A DNA stretch of 64,000 nt from Ancistrus triradiatus (Eukaryota > Chordata > Actinopteri > Siluriformes > Loricariidae). The notes beneath the pieces were generated by a model. It was not told where the DNA came from. It saw only the letters and a program-made list of their open reading frames with translations, and made no database searches. This document shows, piece after piece, positions 41,801 to 56,200 of the stretch. The stretch's first letter is position 1. Every line of letters starts with the position of its first letter. The DNA lies in the NCBI GenBank assembly GCA_025084515.1, contig JAJAGP010000019.1, positions 1,252,627 through 1,316,626 on the forward strand. Direction: 5' to 3'. The position numbers and the translations under genes were made by a program.

Positions 41801-44161
41801 CACGCCACCCATTTATCCCTTTTTGAGTCTTGGTCCTCATAAGTTTTCTTCCTCATAATGCTTAGGGATTTTCCTTTCCACTGTCGCGCTAGGCTTGCTC
41901 TGTTTGGGATTGGCCCTAGATATTAGAAGATGATCTAAAATTGTACAGTTGCTTTGAGACAATGCTCCATTGTAAAAAGTGCTATATAAATTGACTTGAC
42001 TACTTTCAACTTACTCCTATTTAAACTGAATACACACTAGGCACTTTGTTGACATGGAAATGCTTCTCACTCATTCAAGTCTGCGTAGGTGTCCTGAAAA
42101 CTTTCCTGTGCTGGATGACTGAGTGTTAACTACCTGTAATGTGATGCGATGATGTGAAGTTAGATGACTGTGTGGAATGCTGACAGATCAAAAGAGGAGT
42201 TCAAACACACGCCAACTGGGTTAAGACACACACACACCTGTAAGAGAGCATGGTATGCTCGGTTCATGAAGCCACGCCATGCCTGAGGCAGTAGGAGGGA
42301 ACGATGCCATTCTGACGGCTGGATGTTCACCTGAGCAACAGAGGTGAGCGACAAACCGATATAAGACAAGATTTTTTAATTAAAGAGTACATCACTTAAA
42401 ATAAAGACATCTTAAACACTGGCAAAAGATCTAAGAGGCTTTAGAACGTCATTTCCCAGCAAAGGAGGTAGTATGTAAAGAGCAACACTGGGAAATGAAC
42501 AGAATGACCTCTAGGGCTACACAGCTGTAGTCACGCAATCAAACAGTCATGTAATTAACTATCCATTCTTTAAAGAAATGTTAAATTTGTTTATATTTTG
42601 TTATTTAAATAATCATTTAAAGAGTATTTCATTTAAAGGAAAAACATTTTTAAATGGTGATGATTTAAAATGATTAAATGTCAAAAGACTCTACAGTTTC
42701 ATTATCAGACTTCATAATTTTCCATTAATATTCCCTTCACCGGAACTGAAACTATGGACTTCACAGTTTAAGCTGCCTCATTAAATCTTGGGCTTCTGAC
42801 ACAGTATGAAATGGACACAATGACCACATCAATCACACCAGCTATTTATAAATTCCCCCCCATTCTCAAAGCTGCAATTATGTGACATTTTATGCTATTA
42901 AAAACTGCCAAATGTGATGACTGACCTTTAATGTGAATTAAAGTTCCAGCATTGGTCCTAAATGTCCTGAATTATATACAGTCGAGTCATTAATCCAAAT
43001 AATAGCACAGTGCTGTTAAATTCTCAGTTCTGATCGGTCAGAATGTGGTGAGGATTTTGAGTTCAAATCTAAGAAGTAGATCCAGCTGCAAGGTATATCA
43101 TGGATATTTGTTTATTAGTTGACCCATTCATTTTCATGCCCGCTAAATCCAATTCAGGGTCGTGAGGAGGCCTAACCAACCCTAGACATGGTGCTAATCG
43201 CCTAGCAGGTCACACAAATACACTCGCTTCCATTGGGACACTTTTGGAGAGACCAATTAACATGTGGGAGGAAACCGACTCACTCAGATACCATCATGCC
43301 ATCATTTCTTATTTGATTCGAACATACTTTTTGCCCACAGGTGGAGCATGTGATAATACAGGACAAAAACGCAGTGCCAGCAGGAGTCACTGTAGCAGTC
43401 TGAGGGGATAAGCCCTGGTTTGGCCTCCACTCTTCGAGGCACGGACAATGTGCCACTGTGTGATGGCTGGCCCATTTGGAAGAAACCAAAGTCAGTGGCA
43501 GAGGCCGAGGACTAAAGAATGAGAATAGGACTTAAAAGTCTGTCTTATGAAAATCTTATCGACGTCTGAATGACGGAAAACTAGTAGGAGCAAACCCTTG
43601 CAGCACTTCTGAAAGAAGAGAGAACTGCAGGCATAAAACAACATGGTAATGGTCCTTTTGTTTTTGTTTTCGGTAAGTATTTAAAGATTTATAAAACATA
43701 CAAAGATATGAATTACTGAATTGTACAGAGCTGTATTGTTCTAAATGATTTCCTATTATGTTTTAATGAATATTATTGTTTAAAATAAAACACTGTGTGA
43801 CTATTTTATGTCTGGTCAACGTCCAGTTCTGTCAATGTCCTGTTTCACAGAGCATAATGTGGACGTTAAATGCAACCCTATATTATTAAAATAAAATCTT
43901 GAAAAAAAGTTCACTTAATATTCTTGCCCCAATGCATTTCCCCATATGTTTATTATTCCAGTATTATAATGCAGTTCTTTGATATTAACCATCATTCTAC
44001 CTCATGGATGAGGGTAGTTAGCATCTGTTGGAAGCTCCGCCCTCTGCTAATCATGAAGCGGGTAATTGGTCGTCCATCTCTGTCAGTCTGGACAGGAAGG
44101 TCATAACAGAGCAGCAGACCAGCTGAAATAAACATGAATATCATCTCCTTGTAGTCAACCG

Positions 44162-44232
<71 letters not shown>

Positions 44233-47200
44233 CTATATATATATATATCATATATATATATAGTTTTCACATTTCTAAAAACACACTGACCAAACACTTG
44301 GAGGGGTCAGATGCCCACCACCTCAATTGCTACCCTAAACGGCATCAAAGAGGACTTTATTTTGGTACAATAACCGCCTCCCCTCTGCTTGGGTCATGTA
44401 ATGTACAGTACTGTGCAAAAGAACACAACCAGAAAATACAGAAAACATGTATGCAATAAAAATAAATAAATAAATAAATAAAAATAATAATAATAACAAA
44501 AAATTCAGAAAAACAGCATCCATAGGCCACAGTGGCAATTATTTAATGTGAAATTTACATTTAGTATTTAGTGTGGCAGCTTCTTTGGGATGTTAAGTTG
44601 AGCCTTCTACAGTCCAAAGAAGTTTGATCAGGAAGGGTCTTTTTGGATGGGTAGCAGCCAAGAAACCACCTTTTCAGATCGGAATGAAGATCAGTGGATC
44701 AGTGGGAAAAGGTATTATGGAGTGGCAAATCCAGGGTTTTTTTTTTTGGGGGGGTTGAAACGTCGACAATATTATATATGGTCATTATACCATTACTAAA
44801 CCAACAAATCTAATGGTGGCCTAAGACTCTTGCACAGTACTGTATATTCTCCAGTCAGCTCCAGAACCTTTGATAAATGACGACCCTTGATAAAAGATTG
44901 TGACATGGCTGCTAATTATACACATGAACATGTGAAATAACCCAAGTTACTGGAGTTTACAGCAAGTCTCTGTATAAAAAAATCTTACGCACACACATAC
45001 CCACACTTCGCGAAACTGGTGAACACTTTCAAGGCCAAAGAACATTTTGTACTTTCTCAGTTAGGCTGAGACGCACCTGCAAAATCATGTCTTAAAGAGA
45101 CTTAGTCTGAACGAGTGACATCACCACAATTAAAAATGCAAATATATAAGATGTAAATAATTATATGGGTACAAAATTGTGTGGGCCCCCGCAGCCACAA
45201 AGGCACGTGTCCAACAAATCCTCAACAATTGGTAAAAATGTTACTAAACATGTCCTGGTGATGGTTTATTAGCTTAACCAAACACTAAGACATGTAACAT
45301 TTAGTAATCACAAAACTACGTAAGCTATAATTACTGACACCGCTGCATTTAGTACATTGTGCAACTTCCTTATGGCAGCATTGAGACTCCTTCTATAGTA
45401 GAGTAGATAAGTAGATTACATTAGAGAATATAGAGCAAGGACTCCCAGAAACTCCCAGAGCAAGGACTTCAAACCAGAAACTCCCCAGATCCTCCACAGT
45501 CCTAGGCCTACAACTGTGTTTCGCTCAGGGAACCCGGTGACACAGAGCACAAGGCAGGAACAACCCTAGACAGGGCACCAATCCATCGCACCCGCACCTG
45601 CACCCGAACCAACGTCAGGGTTGTGGGGTGGTCCAATTCCTATCCTGGAAATCTATCCTGCAGCAGAGCATACATTCCTGAATAGGACTGGGCTCCTTTG
45701 GATACAGCCAGTTGTGCCCGAGTGACATCCCACCCAATCAGAAAGCAACACTGGACTTGAACCCAAGTCATCATGATGGTGGGCTACCAAATTGCCAAGG
45801 CATTCATTAATTAATTCATTCATTCATTGTCTTTGAATGGTTATCCGGTTGCACAGGGTCCAAAGCAGGAACAACCTCAAACAGGGCGACAATCCATCAT
45901 AGGGCACATACACTCTCACACTCATACACACACTCAAACACTAAGGGCACTTTAGAAACACCAGTTAACTTAAGATGCATGTCTTTGGAATGTGGGAGGA
46001 AACCGGAGTAGCCAGAAAAAGACACGGAGACACGGGGAGGACATGCAAACTCCACACAGGTGGAGACCAGAGTCGGGATCGAGCCCAGGATCTTGGAGCT
46101 TTGAGGCGACAGTGCTAGCCACTGCACCACTGTGATGCCCAGTTTTGATCATATTAACCGTAATTATACCACAACCCCAGAATTCTTACCTGCTAGTCCA
46201 GGTTTCAGACCTGGCTGCTTGTTCTTCTCATACGTTTTTAACATGAAAGCAGGGACTCCAGCAACAGTTTTGCCTTGGTCGGAGCGCAGGTTTCCTCCTC
46301 TCAGAGCTAAATGGTACACACCACGTGGCATTTGGGTCATTTCTTGTCTTATGAGAGCTGTCAGGAAGGTCTCGAGTGCTGGAATGAACAAATTCATATT
46401 GGCATTTGATATTAGGTTTATTTCAAACTAATAAAGTACAAATGTCTACACATTAATTAGTTCTTGTTAAACTGCATTTAATCCCAAATTTTTTCATTGT
46501 CAAATTCTGCATATGCAGCATGGTGATGCGGTTTTAAACGTCCTATTAAATTCGTTATTCCATTTTCGGAGTTGACCCTTCACGGCTTATTTTCGCCATG
46601 TATGTAATCCAAACAGCACGATCTGTACAGCTTTCATGCCAAAGACATGTAAATCCGAAATAGATCACTACCCCCTCATTAGTATCCCTACTCCCTCATT
46701 AGTACTGTGCTATTTAGGGAGACTATTAATTTGACTAAGTAGCACTCAAAACACAACTGAAATCTAACACTTCCTCATCATCAGCATGCATCAGCACTCG
46801 TAAACAAAACCACATGCGGCTGAGCCACACTGACACACAAGAAGTCGCTACAAGTTACACATATGTAGGTGCAGAGACAACAGAAAAAAAGCAGACTGGG
46901 GGGATACAGTAAGCAACAAAAAGCCGTATTACAGTCTTTGTATTCATGTTTACAAAAAGTGACAGACATAGTCCCTGAGCATTATGAGATCTTTCATCTC
47001 CTTGTTGCACAGATATGTGTTTCACTCTGTCTGCAGTGTCAAGACATTGAGCACTAAGTTCAACCTAAGGCTCTTAGGATTAAACGGGGAACAAAAAAAA
47101 AAAAAATGATGGGGTGAGTGATCACTGTGCACTATAGAAACACACACTGACAAGGGTAAAGCCCCTGACCTCCTTGACTCCTAACAAGCACCCACTCCTC

Positions 47201-50200
47201 TTAAGCACAGTGTGACACACAAGGCTTTCTTCACTGTTTAAGAGCAGGATGTTATGGCCTTGAACAGGCAATGCCAGCTTTTCCCCCCAATATTAAATAA
47301 ACATTATATATACCAAGTTTCACAAATAACCATTAAAACCACTTATATGTCCCAAGCTTAAAGGTGGCATCTTAAACCCCTTTTCCACAAGTTAACATAA
47401 TTCCCTGCGATCTCAATGAATTGTCTGTGACATGCTTTGGTTACAATGCCACAAAAATAAAACACCACAGTACCCTTTTCACCCTGTCTAAGCAGCACTT
47501 TTTTTTTTTAGAATAGTTAGTTTAAATGCATGATGCTTTAAATGATAATGAGCCAATGCTCACTTCACCACCCTCAGTGATTCATGGGCTGACAATCGTT
47601 AAATAATATCATAAGCTTAATCAACTGGTTTTATCACAGTAATTAAAACAATCGTGCTAAATACACTCATTCACACAAAAATTAAGCACCCAGATAGAAA
47701 TGGTGGATTGCTACAAAACTTGGCATGCAGTTACATCACAGGCAGATGTGTCACTGAATACAGGTGTGGTCTGATTAGATGCTGGGTCTTGCCACAAGAG
47801 GGTGTAAAAGTGTTACCCCCGCCGCTTTGTAAAAAAGCTTTCAGAGGCTACTTTTGGGCTGTGTACCACTTCGTGAATGACCACTGGACATGCCTTTATG
47901 ACACACATGCCCACAGCTGGGCCTGTAGATCCTGCACACAGAGTTTGCTGAAGCTGGCATCCCAGCTGGTTCCATAAAGGGTTGATTGGTGATAAATCTG
48001 GTGACTGGGCAAGGAAGTGTTGCAATCTGGTGGAGACATTCCTGAGAAACACTTGCTGTGCTTAAGCGAGCATTATCTTGCTGAAAAATGACACTTGGAA
48101 TCCCTGCCATGAGAGCCAACACATGTGGCTGCAGGATGTCCTGCTCATATCTGTTAGTGTCCCTTGTATCACTACTAGAAATGACCGACTGTTGTATCCG
48201 ATCATCACACCAGCAGCTGGGGCAGCACATCTCTCCACAACAGAGGCAGGATTGAATCCAAATCAAACCCGAATCCATACTTGAACCCAACCGTCGTCGG
48301 ATCACAAACAGAACCAGGATTCAAGTCAAGTCAAGTCAAGTCAGATCTATTTATATAGCGCTTTTTACAATGGAGCATTGTCTCAAAGCAACTTTACAAG
48401 TTTAGATTATCTCCTAATAACTACGTCCAATCCCAAATTAACCGTCACTAAAGACTACACGGTTCCGGTCTGTAGCAGTCCAGGTTTCTTGTTCATGACA
48501 CAACTGCAAATAAAGGCGATGGTGGCTGGCTGTCAATGGCAGGACACGTAACGGGTACACCCTGAATGTGACAATTAAATTTCTGTTTGGGGAATCAAAT
48601 CAACTACTTTAAGGTGGACTCCTAGTTTTTAGGGCCCTGAACATGCACTGGAAAAGTGAGTATTACATAATATGTCCCATTTAAATTCAATCCAAAGGGT
48701 TGTTATCTTACATTAACGATTAGCAGTACACTAAATCCAAATAAATTTTCCACAATAAACATGCGTTACCCTGAAAGAACAACGTAACATCTTATCATAC
48801 CTGGTAAAACTGGCTGTGGAGTGAAATCAATCAGCTTAATGTATGATGATCCTGGCACTGTGAGATCTTCATCCTTCACATTTTCTTTCTCCTCCTCCTC
48901 CAGATCACTTGGCTGCTTCACTTCTGGTCTGGCCTTTGTTAAAATAAAGATGAAGAGCAGAATTAATTATAATCCATAATGCTCCAGGAGTACGGTGAAT
49001 GTTTCCTTACTGGCTCAGGCAGATGCAAGACGGAGTGAGAGGATTCAGGAAATTCAGACAGGGCTCTGTAGCCACTCCCAGCCACCTCTGCATCCTAAAA
49101 GAGGTAAGCATTAGAGGTGTTAGTGTAAAACACTCAATATACTACATATTACACCAAAAAGTACTATTTCAATATTGAAACTGTGAATTAGCGGAATAAA
49201 TAAAATGTCATAGCTTGTTTATTGCCACTAAACCATATACTCTCTATGGTTTTAATATTTTTTCAGCTTATGGAGACAAACTTCTGTTTTAAAAAACAAA
49301 CAAAAAAACCTTTTTACCCTTAAAAAGGGGCACCCCTAAAAAAGGAGCTAGACACACCTGTGGACGCATCCTGTGGTCGTGGAAAAGATGTTAATCTGTT
49401 TCAGAAGGGTCAAATTGTGAAATAGTGGTTCAGGCGGCATGAGACATCATTTTCACACATGGATTGGCCACCACAGAGACCAGACCTGAACTCCATTGAG
49501 AATCTTTGGGATGTGCTGGAGGAGACTTTGTGCAGTGGTCCAAATCTCCCATCATCAATACAAGATCTTCAGGAAAAATGTAATGTTGTGACATTGCAGA
49601 AGCTTGTGGAAACTATGCCACAGTGAACGTATGCCATTATCAAAGCTAAAGGTGCTCCAATGAAATATTAGAGTGTGAGACCTTTTTTGGCCAGGCAGTG
49701 TATTATATATACTGAGCATTATCCTACTGAAAAAATGGCTATAAGGAAGCCCTGCCATGAGAGTCAACACATGTGGAAGCAGGATGTCCTTCACATATTA
49801 GTTAGTGTCCCTTTTAATCGCCCCGAAGACGTCCTGTCCGGTTCTGGTGCCGAAGAGGCCTGTCGGGATCTTGGTTCAGAGGGCGCCCGTTTTGGATCTC
49901 GTTTTGGATGTTCGCTCCTGTGCCGCACTAAGGACGTCTGTTCCCGCTCTGGAGGCTCCTGTCTCTGAGCCGTTTTTATAGGTCGGGGGAAGCAATTTTA
50001 TGCCCTCTCGTGGCAAGACCCAGTGTCTAATCAGACCACACCTGTAATCATTTACATATCTGCCAGTGATACAACTTCATGCTGAGTTTCGCAGCAATCC
50101 AACATTTCTATCTGGGTGCGTTATTCTTTTTGTCAATGTGTGTATAATATGGTTCAGACAACGTCCAGCGCAATTTCAAAGAACGTATTGTGGACGTTAA

Positions 50201-53200
50201 TTGTGATGGACACCTGTGTGTGTGTGCATACGGAACACAAAAACAAAAATTGTATTTTGATATTTAGAACAGTACTAATACTGACCTCACTTAGAGCGTA
50301 GCTCCACAAAATACTGACCATCTGACTTGTAAAGTTCTGTTAAAAACAAAAATATATATAGTTTGCAATCTTCACTGCACCACAACACTTGATAAAATAA
50401 TGAACAGAAACCAAATGGATGAACAAGATAATGGTTTTAGGAGTTGATAAACAATTAGGCTGACCTCATACTGCTCTGTTTTGACATGAAGTGAGGGCAC
50501 AAGTGAGAGAAGCTCAGCAAGAGACTTTAACACCAGAGGTCTGGTCTCACAGCTCAGCTTAGGAGACAGTGCCTTCCAAGTGGATTCGATATCAACCACC
50601 TGCAAAACCACAACACCACACTGTCAATATTAGGAAGCAATTTTAAAGCTTACATCTTGGAGACTCAAAGGGTGGCTCTCAAAAATTGAACTTACACTTT
50701 CCTTAAAAGCAGTCGAACAGTATGTGTGGTGCCTGACAATCTCTTCTTCAGTTTTATAATGCTATTGAGGTGAATGATCCTGACAAGTAGTGGAGGTCTA
50801 ATGCCTCCAAATGCAGTGCTTCTTACATTTATTTTTCTTTCATTGCAGACAGTACATTTCATGTTTTGTCTGGTCAACAAATTTCCTTTGCTAATGTACA
50901 TCAATTTCTGCATTTCAGGCCTGCAACACGTTCCAAAAAACAGTATGGATGTGGGCAATTTAGGGCTAGTAATGAGGTAAATAAGCTAAAGAGTTATGCG
51001 ATACCAAACAGGTAATGTAAACAGGTGATTACAATCATGACTTGGTATAAAAGCAGTATCCATGAAAGGCTGAGTCTTTGAGGAGTAAAGACAAGCAGGG
51101 GATCTATAATTTGTCAACAAATGTGTGAGAAAATGACTGAAATGTCTCAAACCAATGCTCCTCAAAGAAAGACTGGAAGGATTTACATATTTCAGTCCTA
51201 ACTTTTTCTGATTTGGTTTGTTTTGCATCCTATTGTTGATAACTGCTTGAATGTCTCTAGAAAAGATACCATCTTGAAGGCAGCTTATGTTGCTCTAAAA
51301 TGTCAGTGTACTTTTCAGCATTAATTCTGCCATCACAGACATGTAAATGACTTTTGCCAAGGGCACTGACAACCTCTCACCATGTCAGAGCCTGGCTTTT
51401 GGACTTGTTGCTGATAAAAGTCTGGATGGTCCTTTTTGTCTTTAGTCCAGGGCATATGGTATCCATTTCTTCCAAAAAAGATCCGGAATAGTGATTGGCC
51501 CATCCTAGATGCCTCCGAGCCCAGAGAAGTCAATGTCACTTCTGGACACGATTAACATGAGACTTCTTTTTTTATCCACAGTAAAGTTTTAAGTGGCATT
51601 TGTGAATGTACCACTGTTTTGTACTGCATGGCAAAGGTTTGATAAAAGTATTCCCTTGCCCATGTGGTTCCATCAGTTATTGATGAATGATGGTTCTTGA
51701 TATAGTGCTGTCTGAGGGATCCAAAATCAGAAGTTTTCAGTTTAGGCTTGCGACCTAGCCTCTCCTGGATACTGCTTTTGATGTCCTGTTGACATCACCT
51801 GTTTGAAATCACATACCGGTACACATACACACATAAACACACAAATCTGATGCCTGCAACACGTAAGTTGGGACAGGAGCAACACAAGACTGGGAAAGTT
51901 GAGGAATGCCCTAAAAACAACTGTTTGGAACATTCCACAGGTGAACAGGTTGGAAACATTCGAGTTCCATGATTGGGAATAAAGGGAGCATCCGTGAAAG
52001 GCTCAGTCGTTCACAAGCAAGGATGGGCCGAGGTTCACCACAAATAGTCCAACAGTTTAAGAACAACGTTTCTCAACGTGCAGTTGCAAAGAATTTAGGG
52101 ACTTCATCATCTAGAGTCCATAATATCATCAAAAGATTCAGAGAATCTGGAGAAATCTCTGCAAGTAAGTGGCAAGGCCAAAAACCAACACTTAATGCCT
52201 GTGACCTTCGATCCCTCAGACGGCACTGCATTAAAAACCGACATCATTCTGTAACGGATATTACCACCGGGGCTCAGGAACACTTTAGAAAACCACTGTC
52301 AGTGAACACAGTTCGTCGCTCCATCTGCAAGTGCAAGTTAAAACTCTACCATGCAAAGGGAAAGCCATATATCAACAACACCCAGAAACGCCGCCGGCTT
52401 CTCTGGGCCAGAGCTCATCTGAGATGGACTGACGCAAAGTGGAAAAGTGTCCTGTGATCTGACGAGTCCACATTTCAAATTGTTTTTGGAAATCACGGAC
52501 GTCGTGTCCTCTGGGCCAAAGAGGAAAAGGACTGTCTGAATTGTTATCAGTGCTAAGTTCAAACGCCAGCATCTCTGATGGTATGGGGGTGTGTTAGTGC
52601 CCATGGCATGGGTAACTTGCACATCTGTGAAGACACCATTAACGCTGAAAGGTACATACAGGTTCTGGAGCAACACATGCTGCCATCCAAGCAATGTCTT
52701 TTTCAGGGACGTCCCTGCTTGTTTCAGCAAGACAGTGCCAAGCCACATTCTGCACGTGTTACAACAGCGTGACTTCGTAGTTAAAGAGTGTGGGTACTAG
52801 ACTGGCCTGTCTGCAGTCCAGACCTGCCTCCCATTGAAAATGTCTGGCGCATTATGAAGCGCAAAAAGCGACAACGGAGACCCCGGACTGTTGAGCAACT
52901 GAAATTGTATCATCAAGCAAGAGTGGGAAAGAATTCCACCTACAAAGCTTCAACAATTAGTGTCCTCAGTTCCCAAACGCTTATTGAGTGTTGTTAAAAG
53001 GAAAGGTGATGTAACACAGTGGTAAACATGCTCCTGTGACAACTTTTTTGGAACGTGTTGCAGGCATCACATTCAAAATGAGTGAAAATTAGCAAAAATC
53101 AATAAAATTTATCACAACGTCCCAACTTCATTGGAATTGGGGTTGAATATAAAATGGATGTTTATTAACAATTGTAATGAAGTTGACCAGAGAGATATAT

Positions 53201-56200
53201 TAAATATTTTGGATTCAAAATGTCTACAAGGGAACAATAGTCAAAGAAGATTTTAGGAACACTGCATTTTTTCCCCATACCATCCTAACACATTTCTGAT
53301 TTGGGGTTGTATCATACACTTGCTTCAACTGACTATTATCAAAGTCTAAAATTATATCCAATTCTAAACAAATTATTTGGTAGACCATGTACACATTAAA
53401 CTGTATATAACACTTGTATGTGTACAGCCATCGTGAAATCATGAAATTACTATTCCCTACTCTGTGACCCCCAAAATGCAAAAGTGATCTTCCAAAAGTA
53501 CACAAAAACTGTATTTCAGACCTCAGCTTTACACAGCTCAAGCAGGCCCTGCAGTGCCAGCGCTGCTGGTGTGGCCTGGTCCTTCCTGGTGCACTGAGTC
53601 ACAGTGTCTGTAATAGCTGCCAGCATGTCTCCCCCATGCTGGTATGGCCTAGTGGAATAGAAAGAATAACATGTAAGTAGCACCAACCTAACGCAGAGGC
53701 TGCACAACAGCTATTCACAAGAACCATCCAGCTGTCTTCTCAGTCTCTTTTTGGCACATTTTATAACTTTCTCATTTACAGCTGACAAAGTTCACTTCTC
53801 TGTATAAAACATAGGTCAGTCCTTTGTAATGTTCCGGTTAAAAAAGGTATTTCTTGTATTATATAGTACTAAGTAAATTAGTAGTGCATAACATATAAGA
53901 ACACGTGGTTCAGTAGATTTGCATATTCCTGACCACCTCTGGAACTCGTATTTGTTTCTCAACACATTTTGACTAGAAAAATTTGTTTGCTCAGTACTTA
54001 GCACACATACTTAGACTCGTGTGTGTCGAGCCGCACGACCATACGAGTTCCAGCTGAAACTCGATTCATAATTCACGATTCACTACGCAGTGATTCAGTC
54101 TCAGAATAGCTCTTTCTCAGTTAAGATCTCCACTGTTTTCTTATTTTTACATCTACATATATTGTATTATTAGTGCAAAATAAGTCCCATTGATACTAAA
54201 ATGGTCAGTAATGACAGCCAGTCCTCCAGATCACTTTCAGGCTGAGCAGTTAGCATTAGCAGCTTGGGCCCTGAGTTCACCAAGAGTAAGTGTTTTCCTT
54301 TTGCTTTTCACTTTCAATCCATTACTCAGGCCAAGTCAGATTTATTTATATAGCACTTTTTACAATGGAGCATTGTCTCAAAGCAACTTTACAATTTTAG
54401 ATTATCTTCTAATATCTACGTCCAATCCCAAATTGAGCAAGCCTAGGGCGACAGCGGCAAGGAAAAACTCCCTAAGTGTTATGAGGAAGAAACCTTGGGA
54501 GGACCAAGACTCAAAAAGGGACCCAACCTAATTGGGGCGTAGATGATAAATCTAAGAATGAAACTAATTTATCTAAACTTATAAGTCATAGTGATAGTTC
54601 AAATAAAATGTAAAATATGCACATCGGCATTATCGATACACAGAGTCACTCCAGGATCTTGAGTGTAAGCAGGATAGTCGTTGGCGGCACTTCTACTTTA
54701 CTAATTAAATTACATGAGACTTTCAACATGTTATTATAAAATAAGCATTTTGCATATGATGGCCTTATATAGTGTGGATTTTCTGGAGGTCTGGAATGGA
54801 TTACTTCAGTTTACATTATACCTTATGGAAACATTTTGCTCAGTACTCATGTTGTTTTCGGTTCTCAACAAGCCTTCTGGAATGAACTAACTACGAGAAC
54901 CGAGGTACCACTCTATAAGCTAGAGAAAAGGTTGTTAAATCAGTTAAAAGTCAGTACTAAGGAAGGAAGGAAAGAAATTTTAGGAATCAATCATGTTGTA
55001 TGCATGCATGGTTCTATGTATCACTTTCTAACTTCTCTCATTGGAAAAGGAGTTTCGACATTGAACTTGACACCTGTTTTGTAGAGAGATAGAAAGTGAC
55101 AGGAGTTTATTTGGGTGGTACTGATCGGGAAGAGTAAAACTGTTGATCACTAAAGTTAGGGTCAATGATTTTATGTGAAATTCTCATCACATTCTAGCAG
55201 CTGTCAGGAAAATATAAACATTTACAGTGGGGCCAAAAAGTATTTAGTCAGTCACTGATTGTGCAAGTTCTCCTACTTAGAAAGATGAGAGAGGTCTGTA
55301 ATTTTCATCATAGGTACACTTCAACTATGAGAGACAAAATGAGAAAAAAAATCCAAGAAATCCCATTGTAGGATTTTTCAAATAATTTAATTGTAAATCA
55401 TGGTGGAAAATAAGTATTTGGTCAATAACAAAAGTTCAACTCAATTCTCAATAAAACATAACCTTTGTTGGCAATGACAGTAATCAAACGTCTTCACCAT
55501 GTTGGCACACACTGTAGCTGGTATTTTGGCCCATTCCTCCATGCAGATCTCCTCTAGAGCAGTGATGCTATGGGGCTGTCGCTGGGCAACACGGACTTTC
55601 AACTTCCTCCACAAATTTTTTATGGGATTGAGGTCTGGAGACTGGCTAGGCCACTCCAGGACTTTGAAATGCTTTTTACGGAGCCACTCCTTCGTTCCCC
55701 GAGCGGTGTGTTTGGGATCATTGTCATGCTGGAAAACCCAACCACGTTCCATCTTCAATGTTCTCACTGATGGAAGGAGGTTTTGGCTTAAAATCTCACG
55801 ATGCATGGCCTTGTTCATTCTTCCTTTAACACGTATCAGTCGTCCTGTCCCCTGTGCAGAAAAACAGTCCCAAACCATGATGTTTTCACCCCCATGCTTC
55901 ACAGTAGGTATGGTGCAACTCAGCATTCTTCTTCCTCCAAACACGACGACTTGAGTTTTTACCAAAAGTTCTATTTTGGTTTCATCTGACAACATGATAT
56001 TCTCCCAATCTTCTTCTCGATCATCCATATGTTCTCTGGCAAACTTCAGACGGGCCTGGACATGTACTGGCTTAAGCAGGGGGACACGCCTGGCACTGCA
56101 GGATCTGAGTCCCTCTCGGCGTAGTGTGTTACTGATGGTAGCCTTTGTTACTTTGGTCCCAGCTCTCCACAGGTCATTCATCAGATCCCTCTGTGTAGTT

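Noticed and set aside
49815..49990. GC-richer segment that might be an exon or CpG island
   Set aside because: It lies inside the deleted Tc1-like J copy, has no splice context in focad, and is too short to call an island.
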